IMG/VR virus record: IMGVR_UViG_3300048778_000101
Coordinates: 1-62,208 of that record
Strand: one strand, 5' to 3'
Source: a virus
Length of the DNA: 62,208 bases
The notes beneath the pieces are model-generated. The model was not told where the DNA came from. It was given only the letters and a program-made list of their open reading frames with translations, and ran no database searches. Below are positions 1-7,363 of this stretch, in pieces. Made by a program: the position numbers and the translations under genes. Position 1 is the first letter of the stretch, and every line of letters begins with the position of its first letter.

Positions 1-44
1 AGTGCCAAGCCATGCTCGACTTCCTCAAATCCCTTCGTAAATAG
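1..44 (+). CDS. 3' end of four-cysteine small protein (copy of the 61820 gene)
   Basis: The first 44 bases are the tail of the gene at 61820-62125, ending in residues LKSLRK and a TAG stop. They appear here only because the two ends of the contig overlap, and should not be counted as an extra gene. Confidence 0.9.
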   Translation, partial: CQAMLDFLKSLRK

Positions 45-127
45 GGGTAAGTGAGATGGCTATCAACCGTAAACCCGGCTTCTACTGGGTCTACGAAGTC
101 TATCCCACAGGATGGATTGTTGCTCAA
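1..127. repeat. Terminal direct repeat, left copy
   Basis: These 127 bases are identical to positions 62082-62208. The length of exactly 127 matches a common maximum k-mer of short-read assemblers, so the simplest reading is a circular contig with an assembly overlap, not a biological terminal repeat. The real unit is then about 62,081 bp, and the gene that starts at 56 is the same locus as the one cut off at 62208. Confidence 0.95.
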
Positions 128-244
128 TATCTCGGCAACGGTACGTGGATTATCCCGGGCTGGGGATACACTTGCTGTGAGGATGACTTTGACCAAATCG
201 ACGAAAGGCAAACCTTCCACCCCCTGACTAGGAAAGGGTTCTAA
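56..244 (+). CDS. Small protein of the GYYWV/IDERQ family
   Basis: A 62-residue protein with an aromatic N-terminal part (GFYWVYEV), then an IVAQYLGNGTW stretch and a DQIDERQ end. It shares the pattern [FY]YWV, W-x-[IV]A-x-Y-x-GNG-x-W and IDERQ with the gene at 61532 and the truncated copy at 60094, so it belongs to a three-member family in this genome. The start follows GGGGTAAGTGAG. It lies directly after the four-cysteine gene that ends at 44 and 2 bases before the next gene, in an early operon. Small proteins of this shape are common in phages; no function is known to me. Confidence 0.8.
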   Translation: MAINRKPGFYWVYEVYPTGWIVAQYLGNGTWIIPGWGYTCCEDDFDQIDERQTFHPLTRKGF

Positions 245-246
245 CA

Positions 247-603
247 ATGCAACTATACTACTTCAACGCCACTTCAACTAGCGTACGGGCGCTCGAAGTT
301 CCCCTAGCCGTTGAAACTATGGAGTTCCAAATCCCAGTAGCCACATCCTTCATGCGATTGCATAGGGTAGCTGCTTATCTAACCCCTGAAACTGCCCAGC
401 AAGCCTATGGTAAAATGGCGGAATTGCGGGCCTCTCAAGTAACTCCGCTGGAAGATCGCGTGGGGGAGTTACAAGCCCAGTTTGACCAAATCAGCAAAGA
501 GCTTGATGAGGAGTTTGCGGCCGCTGAATTGGCCGAGGAAATGCTTGGGGAGACTATTTACAAATCCGCCTGGAAGGCTTTGGATGAACTAACCATCTTT
601 TGA
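247..603 (+). CDS. Hypothetical protein with C-terminal coiled coil
   Basis: A 118-residue protein I do not recognise. The first 50 residues look like a beta-rich domain. Residues about 60-110 (PLEDRVGELQAQFDQISKEL and on to the end) are charged and heptad-like, which suggests a coiled coil and oligomer formation. It is the last gene of its unit: a strong inverted repeat begins 9 bases after the stop. Confidence 0.75.
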   Translation: MQLYYFNATSTSVRALEVPLAVETMEFQIPVATSFMRLHRVAAYLTPETAQQAYGKMAELRASQVTPLEDRVGELQAQFDQISKELDEEFAAAELAEEMLGETIYKSAWKALDELTIF

Positions 604-611
604 TAACTGCC

Positions 612-660
612 AGCTTGGGGGAATGTTCTCCGATCGCAGAGTTCCCCCCAAGCTGCTTTA
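612..660 (+). terminator. Probable intrinsic terminator
   Basis: AGCTTGGGGGAA (612-623) pairs with TTCCCCCCAAGCT (642-654), a GC-rich stem of about 12 bp with one bulge. It is followed by the T-rich run GCTTTAAATAATT. The T tract is weak, but the site sits between a stop codon and a new promoter, as expected for the end of a transcription unit. Confidence 0.65.
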
Positions 661-664
661 AATA

Positions 665-858
665 ATTCGACTATTTTCCGATAATACCCTCTTGCTAGTT
701 GGTAAAATATCGGTATAATGAATTCAACGAATTCCAGAGGGGCTAGTGGATTGGTTGGTAATTAGGCTAATTAGATAATTTGTTAGTCAAATTACGTCTA
801 GCACTGTCAGTTCCAAGCGTAGTTCGATAGTCGCAATCAGGGCCCGGGAGAGTTGAAA
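665..858 (+). repeat. Promoter plus long conserved leader, copy 1
   Basis: The stretch from about 665 to 850 aligns with 58300-58487: AATTCGACTA, the promoter, TTCCAG..GGCT..TG.ATT, TTGGT.ATTAG, GTTA.TCAA and AGTTCCAAGC occur in the same order and at nearly the same spacing. The shared part continues about 110 bases past the -10 box, so the transcribed leader is itself conserved. It may be a structured 5' leader or a small RNA. It contains no convincing gene. Confidence 0.75.
692..719 (+). promoter_or_regulatory. Sigma70-like promoter, copy 1 of the duplicated cassette
   Basis: TTGCTA (692-697), a 16-base spacer, then a perfect TATAAT (714-719). The same promoter with the same spacing occurs at 58327-58354. 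It would drive the genes from 859 onward through a leader of roughly 130 bases. Confidence 0.8.
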
Positions 859-1227
859 ATGCCTATGACCAGAAAAGTATACACTGCCATTGCGCAGCAA
901 ATACGACAAGTTTATCGGAGTAAATCTAGTAGCCCGGAAATCGAGGAGACTTTGCGTAGCTTGGCCGTGGCTATAGCCGATATTTTTGGGGCATCTAATC
1001 CCCGGTTTGATGAGGCTACATTCCTCATTGAAGCTCTAGGCCCGAAAGCACCTCAGAGTTGGCTCTTCGGCTGGGGGGAGGGAGCAATCCCGCTACAGCG
1101 GCCCGTCTGGCCTGCAACAACAATTGAGATCAAGGGCACTCAGACAGGCCGGATTGAAGGTTCTGCGGCTGGCAATAGCAACATAACCGATGGCAACGGC
1201 AAAGGGAAACAGTTCCCCGAAGTTTAA
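859..1227 (+). CDS. Hypothetical phage protein, PRFD-type N-terminal domain
   Basis: 122 residues. The ATG at 859 is chosen over the TTG at 853 because GGGAG lies 9 bases before it. The N-terminal half (YTAIAQQI, TLRSLAVAIAD, NPRFDEATFL) matches the gene at 60219-60482 (TLRTLAEDIAS, SPQFDKANFL), so the two are paralogues. The C-terminal half is low complexity (Gly, Asn, Thr, Ser) and not shared. It is the first gene downstream of the conserved promoter-leader cassette. Proteins with this PRFD-type domain are frequent in phages; I know no function. Confidence 0.75.
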   Translation: MPMTRKVYTAIAQQIRQVYRSKSSSPEIEETLRSLAVAIADIFGASNPRFDEATFLIEALGPKAPQSWLFGWGEGAIPLQRPVWPATTIEIKGTQTGRIEGSAAGNSNITDGNGKGKQFPEV

Positions 1228-1290
1228 ACTTCGGCGTGACCAGTTTCAAGGGAGCTTAAAATGGCAACTTGCTCTGAAAGGCTTTAACCA

Positions 1291-1692
1291 ATGACTAAGA
1301 TAGTCTATGATGCCGGCGCATTTATCCCCGACTTTCACCTTAGCCATATGGCTATGGAATTGTATGCAAAACTGGCAAAAAAGGACTGGCGGAAAGTTCG
1401 GCTGCAATTGGGGGATAGGGGCGATCCGGATTTTTACATCGAAGTTTGGGAGGAAGCTGACGGATCTCGCGTGAATACAAATGCTATACCCCGGCACGAC
1501 CCTGCTCTGGTAGAGGTAGTCGAAACCTTGCGGGACGGTGCCTCCGGTCTTGCTAGTTATCTGAAAGTAACAGAAATCCCAGATGGAAGCATCTACCGGA
1601 TCGAGAAAATAGCTCTTGGGGCGGAGCGCGTAGTAATTCCCGAAGATTTGGAGTGGATCAACCCCCGAGGTAATCCCGGAGCTTGGGAATGA
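1291..1692 (+). CDS. Hypothetical protein
   Basis: 133 residues, acidic and mixed alpha/beta in appearance, with no motif I recognise. The start has GAAAGG 9 bases upstream. A tiny reading frame of 8 codons (1261-1287, MATCSERL) with its own GGAG lies just ahead and could be a leader peptide; that is speculative. The gene belongs to the early rightward cluster driven from 692. Confidence 0.75.
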   Translation: MTKIVYDAGAFIPDFHLSHMAMELYAKLAKKDWRKVRLQLGDRGDPDFYIEVWEEADGSRVNTNAIPRHDPALVEVVETLRDGASGLASYLKVTEIPDGSIYRIEKIALGAERVVIPEDLEWINPRGNPGAWE

Positions 1693-1747
1693 GGGCCTTC
1701 TACGATAACTCTGACTTACAACGCTAACTCTGGAAGAGAGGTTCGCC

Positions 1748-2104
1748 GTGGCTAAAAAATTAGATCTCACAAAGCCTGTCCAAACCAAAGGCGGAAAGCC
1801 TGTTAGGATTATCTGCACAGACTCCGGCATTCTGGGATACCCTTTAGTTGGAATTATCGAGTACAGCAAAGGGGTATCCCAGATTGAGTCCTTCACCGAG
1901 GTGGGGCGTGCGACCCGCCTCGGCGTCTTAGAGGATTTGGAAAACATTCCCGAAAAACACACAGCTTGGGTTGCCCTTCACAGGCTCCCTAATGGGGAAG
2001 TTGTCCCGGCAGGGCTTTACGAAAGGCGGGAAAAAGCGGAACTGGCAGATACAAAACTTGGGACTAGCTTCGTTGTAGCTATTAAACTTGAGTGGGAGGA
2101 CTAA
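1748..2104 (+). CDS. Small protein, DLTKPVQT family (paralogue of 14225)
   Basis: 118 residues, starting at a GTG preceded by GAGAGG. It shares KPVQT..G.PV.I.CT near the N-terminus, a YP..G[IL] motif near residue 40 and an EWED/TWED end with the protein at 14225-14584, so the two are paralogues at the two ends of the early arm. This family is common in phages and has no function known to me. Confidence 0.8.
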   Translation: MAKKLDLTKPVQTKGGKPVRIICTDSGILGYPLVGIIEYSKGVSQIESFTEVGRATRLGVLEDLENIPEKHTAWVALHRLPNGEVVPAGLYERREKAELADTKLGTSFVVAIKLEWED

Positions 2105-2106
2105 CC

Positions 2107-2421
2107 ATGAAAGTTCGCTGGACGCATGCCATTTGGGTAACTGTGTATGCCCTCACAAACTGCGAGGATTACCCGGAATATGACGAGGACGTTCAAATTC
2201 TGCTCACGGTGGAAGCCGCTGTAGACAGGCCACGGCTTGGGGAGCTTTCCGACAGCGACGGGTTGGAACTTATCCAATGGGAGATTAATAGCTCCGCATC
2301 CGGGAAGCTTAAGCACTGGCGACTTCCAATACTCCCGCAAGATTTGGTCATCTGGGAGGCTATCGAGAACTGGTGGGCAGAGTCTTCCGTAGAGTGCTGG
2401 GATAGTTACGAGGAAATCTGA
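2107..2421 (+). CDS. Hypothetical acidic protein
   Basis: 104 residues from the ATG at 2107, which follows the previous stop by 2 bases; the GGGAGGA at the end of the upstream gene serves as ribosome-binding site. It is rich in Trp and acidic residues (NCEDYPEYDED near residue 18, ENWWAES near the end). Small acidic early phage proteins often act as DNA mimics or host inhibitors, but nothing here proves that. Confidence 0.75.
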   Translation: MKVRWTHAIWVTVYALTNCEDYPEYDEDVQILLTVEAAVDRPRLGELSDSDGLELIQWEINSSASGKLKHWRLPILPQDLVIWEAIENWWAESSVECWDSYEEI

Positions 2422-2435
2422 GAGGGCGAAAAGAA

Positions 2436-2903
2436 ATGTCAGAAAAACTCTCGGAGCGGCATATGAAATTAGCTCTAATCTGGCGCCGCTCCAACTTATC
2501 CCCCGTGGTGATAGACTGCCAACTTCCGAGCAATGCTCAGCGCATTAGATTGGAACTATATCAGGCCCGACGTAGCTATCTCAATCTCCCGCAGGAATTG
2601 CAGGACGCCGCGACAGTGGAGGCTATGCAACTTAATTGCGTGACAACCCTGGCAGATCCCTTTTCCCGGTCTAAGTGTCTCCTGTCCTTGGGCAGGGGTT
2701 CCACAGACTATCTGATAGAGAGTGCCCTAAAGGAGATCGCTAAAGAGGATGCTGCCAACGGGCCTAAAGTTCTAGCACAACCGTCCAAACCTCTAGTTAT
2801 GCTAACTTCGCCAGAAACTGCCAGCGAGGTGGCCCGCTCCAGGGATGTCCTGGAAAAATTCAACGTAAAAGCCGCTCTCGAGGAATTGGGAAACCTCGGC
2901 TAG
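2436..2903 (+). CDS. Hypothetical protein
   Basis: 155 residues, mostly helical in appearance, not recognised. It contains one Cys-rich stretch (NCVTTLADPFSRSKC). It ends the unit that begins at the 692 promoter; a new promoter lies 63 bases after the stop. Confidence 0.75.
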   Translation: MSEKLSERHMKLALIWRRSNLSPVVIDCQLPSNAQRIRLELYQARRSYLNLPQELQDAATVEAMQLNCVTTLADPFSRSKCLLSLGRGSTDYLIESALKEIAKEDAANGPKVLAQPSKPLVMLTSPETASEVARSRDVLEKFNVKAALEELGNLG

Positions 2904-2965
2904 TCAAGGATAGTCACAGACCAGCAGCCGATGCAGGCTTTTCCGGCTTGTGTCGGCTGTTTCTA

Positions 2966-2994
2966 TTGCTAGAATTCTTCGCCAGGGGTATAAA
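2966..2994 (+). promoter_or_regulatory. Sigma70-like promoter
   Basis: TTGCTA (2966-2971), a 17-base spacer, TATAAA (2989-2994). It lies upstream of the ATG at 3037 but inside the longer open frame that begins at 2950, which supports the shorter protein. With the terminator at 3692 it makes the next gene a single-gene unit. Confidence 0.75.
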
Positions 2995-3036
2995 GGGGGC
3001 AGGAAAAACGTTACCATCTCACAAGGAGATTTAAAA

Positions 3037-3651
3037 ATGTCCGAATACTCCGAAACTTCCGAGGAAGTCGAAACCACCCACTCGGGTTCTGGCAAGGAAC
3101 CTGTTTCCGTGACTATGGAAGACGGCCGCGTCGTGAAGTTCCCGCCCCGTCGGCGAAGCATTCGCACTATCTGGGAAGATGCTGAAGGGCAGTTGCATGC
3201 CCGAGTTGATTTCGACAACGGCCGCATCGTCAGCTTGGATGTTCCCGAGTGGTCTATCAAGGAACTGGCTGCTCGCGGCGTGGAACTTACTTTCAGCCCG
3301 CTCATCAATGCCCCGGATAGTACCGATCAGGCCGTGGATAATGTGGAAGAGTTGGTTGAACGCTTTAACTCCGGGGATCGGAGCATCTTCACCAAGGCGA
3401 ACTCTGTCCCCTCTTTGCAGGTGTCCATCCTGGCGCAGGCGCTGTTTAACTACTGGGAGGCTGCTGGCAAGCCGAAAGACCTGGAAGTTATCAGCAGGTG
3501 GCTCAAGGAGCAGAACCATTCCGCCAAGTTGAAACTGCGGAAGTCGGCGGAGATCAAGCCCTTCGTCGATGCCCTGGAAGCGCAGAAGCGTCCGGTCAAG
3601 AGGGACGACACGGCTGCCAGCGCCTTGCTGGAAAGCCTGCTGGCCGCCTGA
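3037..3651 (+). CDS. Hypothetical protein in its own transcription unit
   Basis: 204 residues. The start at 3037 has AAGGAG 9 bases upstream and lies downstream of the promoter. The first 20 residues are acidic and Ser/Thr-rich, followed by a beta-rich part around a FPPRRRS basic patch, then a helical C-terminal half ending in ASALLESLLAA. Its own strong promoter, an optimal ribosome-binding site and its own terminator suggest high expression. A DNA- or nucleoid-binding role would fit, but no known family is evident. Confidence 0.8.
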   Translation: MSEYSETSEEVETTHSGSGKEPVSVTMEDGRVVKFPPRRRSIRTIWEDAEGQLHARVDFDNGRIVSLDVPEWSIKELAARGVELTFSPLINAPDSTDQAVDNVEELVERFNSGDRSIFTKANSVPSLQVSILAQALFNYWEAAGKPKDLEVISRWLKEQNHSAKLKLRKSAEIKPFVDALEAQKRPVKRDDTAASALLESLLAA

Positions 3652-3691
3652 TAGGTGCAATCAGCCGTATACTAAAACGGCGCAAGACGCG

Positions 3692-3736
3692 ACCCCGGAG
3701 GGCTGTAACGGCTTTCCGGGGTTGCTTTATTTTTGG
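3692..3736 (+). terminator. Intrinsic terminator
   Basis: ACCCCGGA (3692-3699) pairs perfectly with TCCGGGGT (3715-3722) around a 15-base loop. It is followed by TGCTTTATTTTT, a good T tract. It ends the 3037 unit and precedes the next promoter. Confidence 0.85.
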
Positions 3737-3758
3737 CGTATGCCTTGTACGATTTCCG

Positions 3759-3787
3759 TTGCATGTATGGCATAGACCCTCTATATT
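3759..3787 (+). promoter_or_regulatory. Sigma70-like promoter
   Basis: TTGCAT (3759-3764), a 17-base spacer, TATATT (3782-3787). It would drive the 3815 gene and the endolysin cluster behind it. Confidence 0.7.
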
Positions 3788-3814
3788 CCTATTTGAAGCA
3801 AGGGAGTTGAAAAC

Positions 3815-4012
3815 ATGAAAGTGGTTCTGAAGAAATGCGACGATGGTTCAACAGCCGTCGAGACGGAAACCCCCGGAGGCGTCTGGATGGTGGATTATGA
3901 CTGGGCCACACAACTGGAGAGTTTTAAAGACTTCCGAGAAGTTGTTCTGGATCTGCCGCTGCTGAAAGCTTGCCGGACTTTCGGCTTTGAAGTGTCCGAA
4001 GATCCCAAGTGA
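3815..4012 (+). CDS. Hypothetical small protein
   Basis: 65 residues, start supported by GGGAG. It is beta-rich, with VVLKKCDDGSTAVE at the start and two further Trp residues (VWMVDYDW). It is the first gene of the unit leading into the endolysin. No family recognised. Confidence 0.75.
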   Translation: MKVVLKKCDDGSTAVETETPGGVWMVDYDWATQLESFKDFREVVLDLPLLKACRTFGFEVSEDPK

Positions 4013-4046
4013 GACTTTGTAAATCTTAATCCCGGAGGAAACTGCC

Positions 4047-4205
4047 ATGAAACCTGAAGAAGACCTGGAACTAAAACGAAAGACAACTTTCCGTCTGTTG
4101 GCGATACTGGTAGTTAGTTATGCGATTGCCGGGGGGCTGGCGGTCTTTATGGCTGCGTCTATTGAGGCATGTCATCGGGCGGAGGCAATCAACTATCATG
4201 ACTGA
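4047..4205 (+). CDS. Small single-span membrane protein, possible holin
   Basis: 52 residues with a strong GGAGG ribosome-binding site. A charged N-terminus (KPEEDLELKRK) is followed by one hydrophobic segment at residues 17-38 (LLAILVVSYAIAGGLAVFMA) and a short polar tail. It lies two genes before the endolysin in a tightly overlapping set (8-base overlap with the next gene), which is where a holin or pinholin would be expected. A holin role is inferred from position and topology only. Confidence 0.7.
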   Translation: MKPEEDLELKRKTTFRLLAILVVSYAIAGGLAVFMAASIEACHRAEAINYHD

Positions 4206-4620
4206 CAACGACGACTTAGACGCTCTTCTGCTGGCGCTAACTCCGGCTAAGATCCGGCCAGATGAACCCGATACCGCTAAGAGAAAAGCTGTACAGGAGC
4301 AATTGCGTCGGCAGGGGCCTGAGTTTGAATGGACTACCATTTCCCACTTAGCTATGATGAGCGTGTTCCAGTGCTCTCGGTGCGGAGATGAGGTGGTGGC
4401 ATTCTCCCACTACATGTTGCGACAGACGCACAGAACTAGCAGAATAACCCGGTTTGTAGCGGCTACGCCAGTCATCTTGGCCGAAACGCTGCCTGGGGCG
4501 CTCGGTAAGCCTGATGAAGTCGGCTTTCAGATTAAGACGGTTCCCCACTGCACGAAATGTTTGCAAGTGGATTTCAGTGGAATAGACTATCTCCGTAGCC
4601 TTGTTGTGAGGATTGGGTAA
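4198..4620 (+). CDS. Zinc-ribbon-like protein ahead of endolysin
   Basis: 140 residues from the ATG at 4198, which overlaps the preceding gene by 8 bases. The N-terminal 45 residues are acidic and helical. Two CxxC knuckles (CSRCGDE near residue 60 and CTKCLQV near residue 120) suggest a structural zinc site. Its stop overlaps the start of the endolysin (TAATG), so the two are probably translationally coupled. No specific function can be assigned. Confidence 0.75.
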   Translation: MTDNDDLDALLLALTPAKIRPDEPDTAKRKAVQEQLRRQGPEFEWTTISHLAMMSVFQCSRCGDEVVAFSHYMLRQTHRTSRITRFVAATPVILAETLPGALGKPDEVGFQIKTVPHCTKCLQVDFSGIDYLRSLVVRIG

Positions 4621-5237
4621 TGATTGTAACGACGGAATTGCTGCAGGGGGCCGTCCCTGGCCTGGAGCGGGTGGAATTTTGGGCAACTAGGTTGGCGCCG
4701 GTACTGTCTGACTACTGTATTTCAGACACACCGGAACGGCTGGCGGCTTATATTGCAGTCACCGCACATGAAACTGGGAATTATACAGATCTGGAGGAAA
4801 ATCTAAACTATACAGAAGCGGGACTTGTGAAAACTTGGCCCGAGCGTTTTAACCAACAGACTGCGGGAACTTACGCGCATAACGCAGTAGTTATAGCTAA
4901 CCGGGCTTATGCAAATCGGATGGGGAATGGCCCGGAAAGTTCAGGAGATGGCTACCGTTATCGTGGTCGCGGGCTTATACAACTTACGGGAAAGGATAAT
5001 TATCTCAAATATGGGTACATGATGGAACTGGATCTACTCAACAAGCCCGACCTACTGGCCCAGCCAAATCTCGCCATCGAAAGCTCCGCCATCTTCTGGA
5101 CAAATCACAACCTCAATGACTTGGCGGATGCTGGAAACTTCCAAGAACTGCGAAGAATTGTCAATGGTGGAACTATCGGAATGACGGACTATCTGAAACG
5201 TCTTGACACAGCCCTGACCTATCTGCGGAGTTTGTGA
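4620..5237 (+). CDS. Endolysin, glycoside hydrolase family 19 (chitinase-like)
   Basis: 205 residues of the family used by many phages to cut the glycan strands of peptidoglycan at the end of infection. Visible family motifs in order: TAHETGNY (H50-E51, with the catalytic Glu), EENLNYTEAGL (residues 59-69, second acidic residue), an ANRAYANRMGNG stretch and YRGRGLIQLTG (about residue 120). The length fits a single catalytic domain without a cell-wall-binding module or signal peptide, so it needs a holin to reach its target. Unusually, it sits in the rightward early arm and not in the late operons. Confidence 0.93.
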   Translation: MIVTTELLQGAVPGLERVEFWATRLAPVLSDYCISDTPERLAAYIAVTAHETGNYTDLEENLNYTEAGLVKTWPERFNQQTAGTYAHNAVVIANRAYANRMGNGPESSGDGYRYRGRGLIQLTGKDNYLKYGYMMELDLLNKPDLLAQPNLAIESSAIFWTNHNLNDLADAGNFQELRRIVNGGTIGMTDYLKRLDTALTYLRSL

Positions 5238-5239
5238 AA

Positions 5240-5338
5240 ATGCCATATCTCCCCTGGTATCCTATCTATTTGGCAGCCGTGTGTAATTTGCGCTGGTATG
5301 CCCTGGCGGTAAAAGCTCTCAAGCCTCGGAAGTCGTAA
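5240..5338 (+). CDS. Possible 32-residue membrane-type microprotein
   Basis: A short frame filling the gap between the endolysin and the next gene. GGAG lies 9 bases before the ATG. The product is hydrophobic and aromatic (YLPWYPIYLAAVCNL) with a basic end (KALKPRKS). It could be a lysis accessory. Support comes only from spacing and composition. Confidence 0.45.
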   Translation: MPYLPWYPIYLAAVCNLRWYALAVKALKPRKS

Positions 5339-5339
5339 C

Positions 5340-5693
5340 ATGCGGGCCTCTCCTACGCGCAAACGAATTACCCTGTCGGCCGATCTGGCGCAAAAGCTGG
5401 ATAAACTTCTCTGGTCTTCTCTTGCCGGGGGGGTTCCGAAGGCAGCCTGGGATCAGTTCGTAGAAGAGGCCCTTTCCCGCGAACTGCATCGTCGGGTGGG
5501 GACTAGCCCCGTTAAATTGGGACAGGGCACCCAATTAGTTCCGAAAGCCTTAACCGAAGCCATGCGAATGGCTGCCCGCCGCGCCCTCATGGAGGATTAT
5601 ATAGAAGGGAATTATCCTAATCTTCCTACTTTTATCAGGGAGGTTAACATCGATCGTGTATGGGTAACTGTTTTAAGTTCGGGAGTTAAGTAA
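5340..5693 (+). CDS. Hypothetical protein with ribbon-helix-helix-like N-terminus
   Basis: 117 residues. The beginning (RKRITLSADLAQKLDKLL) has the alternating beta strand and helix pattern of ribbon-helix-helix DNA-binding proteins, followed by a VPKAAWDQFVEEAL stretch seen in small phage proteins. Its stop overlaps the helicase start (TAATG), so it is translated together with the helicase. Confidence 0.75.
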   Translation: MRASPTRKRITLSADLAQKLDKLLWSSLAGGVPKAAWDQFVEEALSRELHRRVGTSPVKLGQGTQLVPKALTEAMRMAARRALMEDYIEGNYPNLPTFIREVNIDRVWVTVLSSGVK

Positions 5694-7009
5694 TGGACCC
5701 AGCATTCGACCTGTCCCTGGAGGATTTCTATGATACACATGTTTCAGGGTCTGCAGATAGTCTTAACGAAGGGCAACGAGCGTTCATAGCTAAGGCGCTG
5801 GAGTTTTTGCGTAGTTCATCTAGCTTTTTCCTGGTCCAAGGCGCGGCCGGGGTTGGAAAAACCTATTCCGTGAAGGAACTGGTAACAGAAGCTGGCGGAA
5901 AGTTTGCTTATACCGCCCCAACCAACAAGGCTACCAAAGTTTTGCGGGAAGCCTTGACTACGGAAAATTTTCAGCCCTACTGTAGAACTATCTATTCCAT
6001 TCTCGGACTACGCCTAACCCCCCAAGGGGATGTTAAAGAGATCGTAGAGCGTGAGGAGGGGGTTAATCTAACTTCCTTCAAGGCAATTATTGTCGATGAA
6101 GCCTCTATGATCAATGCGGCGCTGTGGAAGTACATTAAAAATGCATCCCGCCAACAGGGGGTTAAATTCATTTTCTTGGGAGATCCTGCGCAATTGCCGC
6201 CTGTTGGGGAAGTCCGCTCGCCTGTCTGGGAACTGCCCGTTGATGTAACCCTATCTGCGGTAATTCGGCATGATAATCAAATTCTAACGTTAGTTACGGG
6301 GATCAGGAAATTAGTTAATCACATAGCTCCGACTTTTCACCCCCGTTCGGATAATGACGGAACCGAAGGTATTTGGGCCTTGACTAGGGCGGAGTTTTCT
6401 CGTCAAATATCCGGGGCTTATGAAGATTTGTCAGCGCCTAATAACAAAGCTAAGGTAGTCGCTTGGCGCAACGTAACTGTAGAGGGCTATAATAAGATTA
6501 TCCGAAATAGGCTATTTCCGGGAACTACGCTAACCTGGCTTCCAGAGGATAGAATTGTCCTAACAGAACCTGTTCAGGATTTGGACACCGGGAAGATAGT
6601 TGCACAAACTGACGACGAGGGGACTATTCTGCGGGTGGAGGTAGACGTACACCCGGATTACGCTGATATAACCTGTTGGGTGCTGCTAATTAAGCTAGAT
6701 GACGGCCCTATTATAAGACTTTTCATTTTGCACGAAACTGCCAAAACTGCTTATGATGGGCGAATTGCCAAACTAAAGCATATGGCGATGCTTCGGCGAA
6801 GCGCCTGGGCAGATTTTTGGGAATTTGTGGGGAAGTTCCATAAAGCGAAACACGCCTATGCCATAACTGCTCACAGATCGCAGGGATCTACCTACGATAC
6901 GGTATATGTTGACTGGCGGGATATCTGGCTCAACCACAACAGGTCGGAAGCTATGCGCTGCCTCTATGTGGCACTAACCCGCCCACGTAAGCGTTTATTC
7001 CTTGGGTAA
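5693..7009 (+). CDS. Superfamily 1 DNA helicase, RecD/Dda-like
   Basis: 438 residues. Motif I is GAAGVGKT (residues 50-57); motif II is VDEAS (about residues 134-138); motif III is FLGDPAQLPPVGE; the C-terminus has AHRSQGSTYDTVYVDW (motif V) and LYVALTRPRKRL (motif VI). This is the SF1B pattern of Dda and RecD2, which unwind DNA 5' to 3'. It probably serves as the replicative or recombination helicase, since no DnaB-type helicase is visible. It is coupled to the 117-residue gene before it. Confidence 0.93.
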   Translation: MDPAFDLSLEDFYDTHVSGSADSLNEGQRAFIAKALEFLRSSSSFFLVQGAAGVGKTYSVKELVTEAGGKFAYTAPTNKATKVLREALTTENFQPYCRTIYSILGLRLTPQGDVKEIVEREEGVNLTSFKAIIVDEASMINAALWKYIKNASRQQGVKFIFLGDPAQLPPVGEVRSPVWELPVDVTLSAVIRHDNQILTLVTGIRKLVNHIAPTFHPRSDNDGTEGIWALTRAEFSRQISGAYEDLSAPNNKAKVVAWRNVTVEGYNKIIRNRLFPGTTLTWLPEDRIVLTEPVQDLDTGKIVAQTDDEGTILRVEVDVHPDYADITCWVLLIKLDDGPIIRLFILHETAKTAYDGRIAKLKHMAMLRRSAWADFWEFVGKFHKAKHAYAITAHRSQGSTYDTVYVDWRDIWLNHNRSEAMRCLYVALTRPRKRLFLG

Positions 7010-7023
7010 TTAGTACATTCCAC

Positions 7024-7052
7024 TTGCCCCTTTAAAGAACTTTTGCTATACT
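7024..7052 (+). promoter_or_regulatory. Sigma70-like promoter
   Basis: TTGCCC (7024-7029), a 17-base spacer, TATACT (7047-7052), in the 82-base gap before the 7092 gene. It would drive the recombination block. Confidence 0.7.
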
Positions 7053-7091
7053 CTCTACAGATGGGAGCTGAAACTTTTAGGAGGTTTTAAA

Positions 7092-7343
7092 ATGTCTATG
7101 AGCCCCCAAGAAGAACTAGCCATAATCCGAGCAAAATCAATAGCCGGGACGGCTACCTTGGAAGATACAAAACGTGCTGTGTTAATCTGCCGTCAGGATA
7201 GGTTCGCAGCGGCCTCGGCTGCGGCTACGAAAGTTGCGGCAAAAGTGGCTAAGGCAACTGCTGCTGTGGAAAAGGCGGGAAAGAGGCCAGCTAAGAAACC
7301 GCTGGAAACTCTCGACCTGCTGAAGGCTCTTGAAGAGTTCTAA
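7092..7343 (+). CDS. Ala/Lys-rich small protein
   Basis: 83 residues with a very good ribosome-binding site (GGAGG, 7 bases). The N-terminal 35 residues are helical; residues 40-75 are an Ala/Lys repeat (ATKVAAKVAKATAAVEKAGK) like a histone tail. Similar small proteins often sit next to Cas4-like nucleases in phages. A nucleic-acid-binding role is plausible but unproven. Confidence 0.78.
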   Translation: MSMSPQEELAIIRAKSIAGTATLEDTKRAVLICRQDRFAAASAAATKVAAKVAKATAAVEKAGKRPAKKPLETLDLLKALEEF

Positions 7344-7363
7344 ACTGCAACGGGAGATAATTC

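Noticed and set aside
1246-1962. A 238-codon leftward frame across three early genes
   Set aside because: It overlaps three rightward genes with good starts and has no leftward partners in this arm.
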